Of a stretch of DNA of 27,582 nucleotides, positions 16,553-22,098 are shown in pieces. The position numbers and the translations under genes were made by a program. The stretch's first letter is position 1. Every line of letters begins with the position of its first letter. The DNA is from CAZTVN01 sp964617145 (lineage in GTDB: Bacteria > Patescibacteriota > Gracilibacteria > UBA1369 > JACRIC01), in NCBI GenBank assembly GCA_964617145.1, contig CAZTVN010000007.1, positions 1 through 27,582 on the forward strand. Direction: 5' to 3'. The notes beneath the pieces are model-generated. The model saw only the letters and a program-made list of their open reading frames with translations, was not told where the DNA came from and ran no database searches.

Positions 16553-17764
16553 ATGCTTTCTCGATTTCGTCATTTTATCGCTTTTTTTGGATCTGGACTC
16601 ATTGTGAGCGTTGCCTATATGGATCCTGGGAACTGGGGGACAAATATTGAAGGTGGTGCGAGATTTGATTATGATCTTCTTTGGGTTATTTGGATGGCAA
16701 GCGGCATGGCGATGCTCTTTCAATATCTTTCGGGGAAACTTGGTATTTGTGGCTTTAGCCTTCCCGAACTTGTCCAAAAAAAACTTCGCAACCGATTTCT
16801 CATATTTCTTTATTGGATTCTTTCGGAATTTGCCATACTTGCGACCGATCTTGCTGAGTTTCTTGGCATCGTTGTTGCTCTGAATCTTCTTTTTGGTATT
16901 CCGATGCTTATTGGGACTTGGATTGCGGTAGCTGATGTTCTTATTATTCTCATACTTGCCCAAAAACGCTTTCGGCGTCTGGAGCAAGCATTTGTTCTTT
17001 TTGTTGGCATTATCGGGCTCGCTTTTGTTTACGAACTTTTTTTAACCAAACCTAATCTCGCTTCCATTGTTTTTCACTCAATTTCTCCCATTCTTGATCG
17101 TGATCGTGCGCTTGTTTCTGTCGGGATTATTGGAGCCACGGTCATGCCTCATGCCCTTTTTGTTCATTCATGGCTTATAAAAAATAAAATTATTGAAGGT
17201 GGTTATCGAGATAAGAAAAAAACCCTTGGCCTTCACCGACTTGATACTATTATTTCACTTTCTATTGCTGGTCTTATTAATGCTTCCATGCTCATTATGG
17301 CTGCTTCGGCTTTTTATAAAGTGACAAAAGTTGCGACTTTGCAAGAAGCCTACCAAACTTTGATTCCTCTTTTTGGACCTCTTTCCGCTATCGTATTTGC
17401 GATTGCTCTTCTCTCTGCAGGGCTTTCATCCTCAATCACGGGAACTCTTTCGGGCCAAGCGATTATGGATGGGCTTATGGGTTTTCGTATTAATATTTGG
17501 GTAAGAAGATTGGTTACTCGTGTTATTAATGTTATCCCTTTGACTTTTGCTTTACTTGCAGGCTTTGAACCTCTCAAGCTTTTGGTCATAAGCCAGGTGA
17601 TTTTGAGTCTTCTCATACCACTTCCTCTTATTCCTATCATTCTTTTTTCTTCTGACCGCACAATTATGGGAGACCTTGTTAATAAGAAAATAACGACTAT
17701 TTTTGCTTCGATCTTCGGCCTTGTTATTTTGTTTTTTAATGGCTATTTGCTTGTGAGTCTTTGA
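16553..17764 (+). CDS. mntH: NRAMP-family divalent metal (Mn2+) transporter
   Basis: Proton-coupled Mn2+/Fe2+ importer of the inner membrane. The 403-aa protein is hydrophobic throughout, with about 11 predicted membrane segments. The TM1 metal site DPGN is at 24-27 (D24, N27), and the TM6 site ATVM ends in M198, the methionine that favours Mn and Fe over Ca/Mg; MPH follows. The family's usual Asn after MPH is Ala here. It is divergent from a DtxR/MntR-type regulator with overlapping promoters. The start is the first ATG; no Shine-Dalgarno is visible. It ends in TGA and is followed by hairpins. Confidence 0.93.
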   Translation: MLSRFRHFIAFFGSGLIVSVAYMDPGNWGTNIEGGARFDYDLLWVIWMASGMAMLFQYLSGKLGICGFSLPELVQKKLRNRFLIFLYWILSEFAILATDLAEFLGIVVALNLLFGIPMLIGTWIAVADVLIILILAQKRFRRLEQAFVLFVGIIGLAFVYELFLTKPNLASIVFHSISPILDRDRALVSVGIIGATVMPHALFVHSWLIKNKIIEGGYRDKKKTLGLHRLDTIISLSIAGLINASMLIMAASAFYKVTKVATLQEAYQTLIPLFGPLSAIVFAIALLSAGLSSSITGTLSGQAIMDGLMGFRINIWVRRLVTRVINVIPLTFALLAGFEPLKLLVISQVILSLLIPLPLIPIILFSSDRTIMGDLVNKKITTIFASIFGLVILFFNGYLLVSL

Positions 17765-17771
17765 GGGCTAA

Positions 17772-17798
17772 AGAAGACTCGATGGAACTTAGTCTTCT
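17772..17798 (+). terminator. Hairpin just after mntH
   Basis: AGAAGACT (17772-17779) and AGTCTTCT (17791-17798) form an 8-bp perfect stem with an 11-nt loop, 7 nt after the stop codon. There is no clear T-run after it, so it may act as a processing or stabilising hairpin rather than an intrinsic terminator. Confidence 0.45.
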
Positions 17799-17816
17799 CT
17801 TCGCTTCAGAGCGCGA

Positions 17817-17956
17817 TTCTCGCATGTAGGCGCACAAGGGAAATACTCGAATCGCTTTAAAAAATCATAGATTTTTTTGGCGATTCGTCCTTCGTTTCGC
17901 GAATGCTCGTCGAAGCTCGTATTCGCGCCACTTCGGAATGTATTTCTCGCATGTAG
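17817..17956. repeat. Multi-hairpin element bounded by 13-bp direct repeats (element E2)
   Basis: TTCTCGCATGTAG occurs at 17817-17829 and again at 17944-17956. Between them lie GAAATAC (17840-17846) pairing with GTATTTC (17940-17946), a strong hairpin at 17848-17887 (cgaatcgc... with ...gcgattcg, 3-nt loop), and a third at 17898-17927 (CGCGAAT with ATTCGCG). The element fills the convergent junction between mntH (+) and tRNA-Thr (-). It has no coding potential that I can support. Confidence 0.7.
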
Positions 17957-17958
17957 TA

Positions 17959-18031
17959 AGCCTACTATCGGATTTGAACCGATAACCTCTCCCTTACGAA
18001 GGGATTGCTCCACCAATTGAGCTAAGTAGGC
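17959..18031 (-). tRNA. tRNA-Thr (anticodon CGT)
   Basis: The minus strand folds as a standard cloverleaf: acceptor GCCTACT/AGTAGGC, D-arm GCTC...GAGC, anticodon arm with loop TTCGTAA (CGT reads ACG), and T-arm ATCGG-TTCAAAT-CCGAT. CCA is not encoded. The first pair of the anticodon stem is A-G. It decodes threonine ACG. Confidence 0.93.
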
Positions 18032-18050
18032 AAATAAATTTTGCGTATTA

Positions 18051-18079
18051 TTTTTAGCATATTCTTACGATGCCAGCAA
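18051..18079 (-). promoter_or_regulatory. Possible promoter of tRNA-Thr
   Basis: Minus-strand TTGCTG (18074-18079) and TAAAAA (18051-18056) are 17 nt apart, about 20 nt before the tRNA. Both hexamers are weak matches, and the -35 lies inside the GC-rich structured stretch. Confidence 0.3.
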
Positions 18080-18168
18080 ATGGCTGACGCGTTATCAGAT
18101 AGTCACTCGCGTGGACGGTTCCCCATTGCTCGGCAATGTCCTTAAGGGAAAGCCCCGCCCACTTTTTT
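18061..18168 (+). ncRNA. GC-rich structured element between the two tRNAs (candidate small RNA or terminator)
   Basis: This stretch stands out by GC content in an AT-rich gap. A compound stem runs 18111-18162: GTGG/CCAC, CGG/CCG, TTCCC/GGGAA and a perfect CATTGC-tcg-GCAATG apex, about 18 bp in all. TTTTTT at 18163-18168 follows on the plus strand, exactly like an intrinsic terminator. Upstream, ACGCG (18087-18091) can alternatively pair with CGCGT (18108-18112), and CAGC/GCTG forms a small hairpin at 18074-18086. I do not recognise SRP RNA, tmRNA, 6S, RNase P or a known riboswitch. The strand is favoured by the T-run only; a 68-codon frame on the minus strand (18054-18260) looks non-coding. 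Confidence 0.45.
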
Positions 18169-18264
18169 ACCCCCGTTGATTCCTTGTGAGCAGTTACCGA
18201 ACTCTCTTGATTTCTTATTTTTAGAATATTATGGTATAAAAAATGAGATTTTGTTTGCAAAAAT

Positions 18265-18348
18265 GCCCGGGTGGTGGAATGGTAGACACACGAGACTTAA
18301 AATCTCGCGCCTTTAAAAGGCGTGCGAGTTCGACTCTCGCCCCGGGCA
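18265..18348 (+). tRNA. tRNA-Leu (anticodon TAA)
   Basis: Class II tRNA with acceptor GCCCGGG/CCCGGGC, anticodon loop CTTAAAA (TAA reads UUA), a long variable arm (GCGCCTTTAAAAGGCGT) and T-arm GCGAG-TTCGACT-CTCGC. The CCA end is not encoded. It ends 23 nt before ilvC on the same strand with no terminator between, so the two may share a transcript. Confidence 0.96.
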
Positions 18349-18371
18349 AACTTATTTAATAAAATTTTTAT

Positions 18372-19370
18372 ATGGCTGGTGTAAAAATGTATCATGATCA
18401 GGATGCAGATCTTTCCTTACTTGAACAGAAAATTGTTGCTGTTATTGGATATGGAGCACAAGGGAGAGCTCAAGCTCGCATGCTTCATGAATCTGGAATA
18501 AAGGTAGTTGTCGGTGTTCGTGAAAATGGTGCTTCATGGAAGAAGATTCAGGAAGATTCCCTGCCTGTTTCGACTATTGCTGATGCTGCTAAGAGCGCTG
18601 ATATTATTCATATTCTCATCCCTGACGAACTTCAAAAGTTTGTTTATGAGTCAGATATTTTGCCTTATCTTAAGAGCGGAAAAATTTTAAGTTTTTCACA
18701 TGGATTTAATATTGTTTTTAAAAGAATTGTTCCGCCTCAAGGAGTTGGAGTTATTATGGTGGCTCCGAAAGCTCCTGGAACAGAAGAATATAAATGTTAT
18801 CGACAAGGATTTGGCGTTCCTGCTTTGATCGCTATTGCTCAAGATACCGCTCAAAATAATGCTAAAAATATCGCTCTTGCGATGGCCAAGGCTATGTTTT
18901 TTACTAAAGCGGGCGTTATGGAATGTAGCTTTGAACAAGAAACGTATGAAGACCTTTTTGGTGAACAAGCTATACTTTGTGGTGGTCTTACGGAACTCAT
19001 TAAAACAGGCTTTGAAGTTTTAATTGAGGCGGGTTATCCTCCTGAATTTGCTTATTTTGAGTGCCTTCATGAAGTAAAACTTATTGTTGATCTTATGTAT
19101 GAAGGTGGACTTAAAAAAATGTGGGAAGTGGTTTCAAATACGGCGGAATACGGTGGTCATACTCGGGGATTAAGAGTTATTACTCCTGAGACAAAGGTAG
19201 TTATGAAAAAGATTCTTCAAGAAGTTGAAGATGGCACTTTTGCTCGTGAATGGATTCATGAAGCTGATAATAATAAACTTAAAAATCTTCTTGAAATGAG
19301 AAAAAAAGAATCTGAGCATCCTATTGAGGTGGTAGGGGAGAAAATTCGTGCGATGTTTGAGAAAAAGTAG
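18372..19370 (+). CDS. ilvC: Ketol-acid reductoisomerase (class I)
   Basis: NADPH- and Mg-dependent enzyme converting acetolactate or acetohydroxybutyrate to dihydroxy acids for Val/Leu/Ile. At 332 aa it is the short class I form. The N-terminal loop is GYGAQG (26-31); the cofactor-specificity loop has R50, S55 and W56. Active-site residues are present: H110, K133 (APKAPGT), D194 and E198 (DLFGE), E230 and E234, S255. No other branched-chain genes are in the window. It sits 23 nt after tRNA-Leu, has no Shine-Dalgarno, and meets the convergent transporter gene with only 6 nt between stop codons. Confidence 0.93.
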   Translation: MAGVKMYHDQDADLSLLEQKIVAVIGYGAQGRAQARMLHESGIKVVVGVRENGASWKKIQEDSLPVSTIADAAKSADIIHILIPDELQKFVYESDILPYLKSGKILSFSHGFNIVFKRIVPPQGVGVIMVAPKAPGTEEYKCYRQGFGVPALIAIAQDTAQNNAKNIALAMAKAMFFTKAGVMECSFEQETYEDLFGEQAILCGGLTELIKTGFEVLIEAGYPPEFAYFECLHEVKLIVDLMYEGGLKKMWEVVSNTAEYGGHTRGLRVITPETKVVMKKILQEVEDGTFAREWIHEADNNKLKNLLEMRKKESEHPIEVVGEKIRAMFEKK

Positions 19371-19376
19371 ATTTTT

Positions 19377-20138
19377 TTAAGAAATTATCATCTCTACTCC
19401 GATTATACTCATCATTACGATAACACCTTTTCGTACGGTTTCATGTCCTTTTATATATTGAAGGCGTGTTCCTAATGCTCCTCCTATGATGGCTCCTAAA
19501 ATGACAATAACTGCCAATGTATGATCGAATAATATTTTCGATGCCAAATAGCCCGTCTGTAATCCGTTGATGATGAGATACGAAAACATGGTGTAGGCCA
19601 CCGACTGCATGAACGGTATCCGAAGGCGTGTATTTAAATAAAAGAGGTTAAGAAGGCCTGTTCCTCCAGCAATGCCATTTAGAATCCCTGTAAAAAAACA
19701 GAAAAGCGCTGTTTCTGTCAGGATTTTTTTGGTAAGAGGTTTTTCCCTTTCTTCTTTTTTCTTTCTGCGTTGTTCGATAGAGAGATAAAAAGATGATCCG
19801 ATTAGGAGCAAGGCAAGGATGTTTTTGAATAATTTTTCATCAATACTGTATTGAAGTAAATACGTTCCCAAAGAGGTTCCCAGTAAACCGAAAATTGTTA
19901 TAAGAATGAGGAATTTTGGTTTTAATGTGGTTTTTTTGAAATGAATTCTTGTTGAAACAGCCAGCATGACCGTTGACATGATTTTTGAGACGACGATGAT
20001 TGAGATGTACGGTGCTGGCACAAGAAAAAGAAGTAATGGTAGCATGATAAGTATCGATCCACCGCCCGTGAATGCTCCTAAAAGAGATGCTCCAATTGCT
20101 GCTAGCGCTGTAATGCCGTGAATAAGCCAATCATTCAT
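19377..20138 (-). CDS. TSUP-family (TauE/SafE-like) membrane transporter
   Basis: A 253-aa polytopic membrane protein with about 7-8 hydrophobic segments. The first half has GAFTGGGSILIMLPLLLF, the glycine-rich TM loop typical of TauE/SafE anion exporters, and this is echoed in the second half by GILNGIAGGTGLLNLFYL, reflecting the family's internal duplication. Members move sulfite, sulfoacetate or other organosulfur anions, but substrate cannot be told from sequence. It is the last gene of the run starting at clpC, 31 nt after the Nudix gene. Confidence 0.88.
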   Translation of the reverse strand: MNDWLIHGITALAAIGASLLGAFTGGGSILIMLPLLLFLVPAPYISIIVVSKIMSTVMLAVSTRIHFKKTTLKPKFLILITIFGLLGTSLGTYLLQYSIDEKLFKNILALLLIGSSFYLSIEQRRKKKEEREKPLTKKILTETALFCFFTGILNGIAGGTGLLNLFYLNTRLRIPFMQSVAYTMFSYLIINGLQTGYLASKILFDHTLAVIVILGAIIGGALGTRLQYIKGHETVRKGVIVMMSIIGVEMIIS

Positions 20139-20152
20139 TTTTCAGATTAATC

Positions 20153-20172
20153 TAGGGCCTGTGCAGGCCCTA
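20153..20172 (-). promoter_or_regulatory. GC-rich perfect hairpin across the Nudix stop codon
   Basis: TAGGGCCTG (20153-20161) and CAGGCCCTA (20164-20172) are a perfect 9-bp inverted repeat with a 2-nt centre. Read on the minus strand it begins with the Nudix TAG stop and is followed by the palindrome AGATTAATCT before the tauE-like ATG. No T-run follows, so it is more likely an mRNA processing or stability hairpin than a full terminator. Confidence 0.6.
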
Positions 20173-20628
20173 ACAGGAGGCTATGCTTAACGATTCTGTT
20201 TCGCAAGGGATTTTTGAAATTTGATTTAAAAAGAATTCTTTATCTTTTTTATGAGTGAGCATATCGATCACGTTTTCTCTTTTTACCCATCGTGCTTCAG
20301 GATTTAATGGGTCTATGGGTTTAAGTTTTTCTTCAGTGGTTGTAAAAAGGAACATATGAATTTTTTTTAATTCTGATTGATCCTCTTTGCCGTTTTTTCC
20401 AATTTTGTAGCGTTTGTAGGCCCCCAGTTTTTTTAAAAGCTTTATATCGGAAATACCTGATTCTTCGTAGATTTCTCTTCTTGCCGCTTGTATGGGACTT
20501 TCACCTTTATCAATATGACCTTTTGGTAAAGACCAAGAATCTCCATTTTGATTTACAATAAGCACTAATCCTTTTTTATTGAGTACAATTCCTCCCGCAC
20601 TGACTGTATTGATATTCTTTTTTATCAT
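20170..20628 (-). CDS. Nudix hydrolase
   Basis: The 152-aa protein contains a complete Nudix box, starting at GHIDKGES and running through REIYEESGI, matching GX5EX7REUXEEXGU, preceded by the SLPKG strand. The family hydrolyses nucleoside diphosphates linked to another moiety, with Mg or Mn at the box glutamates. Substrate is not evident; candidates include oxidised nucleotides, dinucleoside polyphosphates or RNA 5' ends. It starts 4 nt after the methyltransferase stop, so it is clearly in the same transcript. Confidence 0.93.
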   Translation of the reverse strand: MIKKNINTVSAGGIVLNKKGLVLIVNQNGDSWSLPKGHIDKGESPIQAARREIYEESGISDIKLLKKLGAYKRYKIGKNGKEDQSELKKIHMFLFTTTEEKLKPIDPLNPEARWVKRENVIDMLTHKKDKEFFLNQISKIPCETESLSIASC

Positions 20629-20632
20629 AGAT

Positions 20633-21496
20633 TTAGTTAAGAAATTTTTTACCGATGAAGATGTCTTGATAGCTTAAGTAATCTTTTTTCCGTCCTGACC
20701 ATGATCCGTAGTATATTTTGAGTTTTTTATCAAGTCGCGTTTTTTTTAACGCGTTTAGGATCCATTCTTCTTTATAGCCAATTTCTGCTTCTTTTATGTC
20801 TTTATGTGAGGAAAATTCTGTATTGTCTCGAGTAAAATGAAATTGGCAATTTGAGAGTCCTTTTTTTATATTTTCTGCTGCTTCATTATTAATGTCGAAA
20901 AAAGTTACAAGAAATATACCTTCGTTTTTTAGTACGCGGTGTATTTCTTGGAGATATTGCATGACTTGATTTTGTGGCATGTGGGTAAAGACTGAGGTCG
21001 CGAAAACGAAATCGAAGATTTCGTTTTCGCATGGAAACCTAAAATTTTTGGCTTGAATTGTGCCTTTTTTGTTGTAATAGGGATTATAAATATTTACGTG
21101 TTGAAACGTAAAATTTGGATATTTTGTTGTAATATTTTTTTGACACCACTCGATCCCATTTTGATCTATATCAAAACCGAAATATTTCCCATCTTTTTTA
21201 AGAAATTTTGTTAATGGTATGGCCATCCTTCCAATGCCGCATCCTATGTCGAGGATATGATCGTTTGGTTGTATTTTTATTTTTTCGACGAAATATTGAA
21301 AAAATTCGCGACCAACTTTCTCAAAATCACTGCTTCCAACAAAATTGAATCGACGAGGAGGAATATTTTCTCTTTTTTTGCGTCTTAACCAATCGTGACA
21401 ATCTTGTAGTGCATAGTAACTGTATTTGAGTTTTTTCTTTAATGGGGTTGGAAGCAAGTACTTGAGTTTCAGTTTCCATTTCCGCAAATTTTCCAT
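20633..21496 (-). CDS. Class I SAM-dependent methyltransferase
   Basis: The 287-aa protein has the methyltransferase motif I HILDIGCGIGR near residue 85, an acidic motif II (FGFDID), and motif IV-like FDFVFATSVFTHM, followed by LQEIHRVLKNEGIFLVTFF, the usual motif V-VI layout. The N-terminal ~60 residues are basic and carry no domain I recognise. Substrate is unknown. The coding region contains a perfect 14-bp inverted repeat (21000-21030). It lies 12 nt after the lipoprotein gene and 4 nt before the Nudix gene. Confidence 0.88.
   Translation of the reverse strand: MENLRKWKLKLKYLLPTPLKKKLKYSYYALQDCHDWLRRKKRENIPPRRFNFVGSSDFEKVGREFFQYFVEKIKIQPNDHILDIGCGIGRMAIPLTKFLKKDGKYFGFDIDQNGIEWCQKNITTKYPNFTFQHVNIYNPYYNKKGTIQAKNFRFPCENEIFDFVFATSVFTHMPQNQVMQYLQEIHRVLKNEGIFLVTFFDINNEAAENIKKGLSNCQFHFTRDNTEFSSHKDIKEAEIGYKEEWILNALKKTRLDKKLKIYYGSWSGRKKDYLSYQDIFIGKKFLN
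21000..21030. repeat. Perfect 14-bp inverted repeat inside the methyltransferase gene
   Basis: GCGAAAACGAAATC (21000-21013) and GATTTCGTTTTCGC (21017-21030) are exact reverse complements with a 3-nt loop. In the coding frame this yields ENEIFDFVFA. Such a long perfect stem in coding DNA is uncommon and could pause or cleave the mRNA. Confidence 0.85.
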
Positions 21497-21508
21497 AAAG
21501 GATTCATT

Positions 21509-22087
21509 TTATTTTACAACAAAACTTCGAATGGTTTTTTCACCTTCTTTCACTATTTCCTCACTTTCATCCTGTTTTGCGGCGAATGTTACGATATAGC
21601 CGACGCCGTCTTTCGCTGCAAAAATTTGCATAAAACGCACAATCTCCTCTTCATGACTTTGTTTACCTTCAAAATAAATAAGGAGGGTATCAAGCGCTTT
21701 TCCACTTATGGTTATTTTTGTATTTTCACGTGATATTTCTTTATAATTTATGAGATTTGTTTCGTGATTTTTTAATTCTTCAAGAGCTAAATCAATCGGA
21801 GTGAAATCATGGAGGATACTTTTTGTGAAGATATTAATATTTGCCGTAAACATTTCATCTTTAATATTGTTGCGAAAAGCTATAACCGTTCCAACAGGAT
21901 ATTCTTTTGTGAATGTTGTTATGGTGTCCCAATCTTTTGGAGGCGATAAAGAAAATTGTTCACCCTGATAACTATTTGTCTCTGCCTCTTGTGGTTTTTC
22001 TTCCTTTTTTTCATCAGCTCCACCAAAGCATCCTGGAATGATGACAACAAAACTTATGACCGTTAAAAAGATAAGCAATTTTTTCAT
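21509..22087 (-). CDS. Putative lipoprotein of unknown function
   Basis: The 192-aa protein begins MKKLLIFLTVISFVVIIPGC, a lipoprotein signal with a lipobox-like IPGC, so C20 would be lipidated and the rest anchored outside the membrane. A charged Lys/Glu linker follows (residues ~26-38). Then comes a globular domain with a pattern similar to PsbP-like/DUF1795 proteins (FSLSPPKDWDTI near the start, IVTFAAK near the end); that match is tentative. It lies 11 nt after clpC and 12 nt before the methyltransferase, in one operon. Confidence 0.75.
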   Translation of the reverse strand: MKKLLIFLTVISFVVIIPGCFGGADEKKEEKPQEAETNSYQGEQFSLSPPKDWDTITTFTKEYPVGTVIAFRNNIKDEMFTANINIFTKSILHDFTPIDLALEELKNHETNLINYKEISRENTKITISGKALDTLLIYFEGKQSHEEEIVRFMQIFAAKDGVGYIVTFAAKQDESEEIVKEGEKTIRSFVVK

Positions 22088-22098
22088 TAACTTTAAGT

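Noticed and set aside
17789..18016. 75-codon minus-strand frame crossing tRNA-Thr
   Set aside because: It translates through the tRNA and the hairpins of E2, with no protein family resemblance.
17944..18031. Possible attachment site at the tRNA-Thr 3' end
   Set aside because: The 13-bp repeat lies outside the tRNA and its partner is only 127 bp away, with no integrase or island between.
18054..18260. 68-codon frame on the minus strand between the tRNAs
   Set aside because: No recognisable domain, no ribosome site, and the segment is better explained by strong RNA-like stems.
18501..18800. APKAPGT in ilvC as a degenerate active-site motif
   Set aside because: E. coli IlvC has the equivalent KCPGTEV, and all metal and catalytic residues are present.
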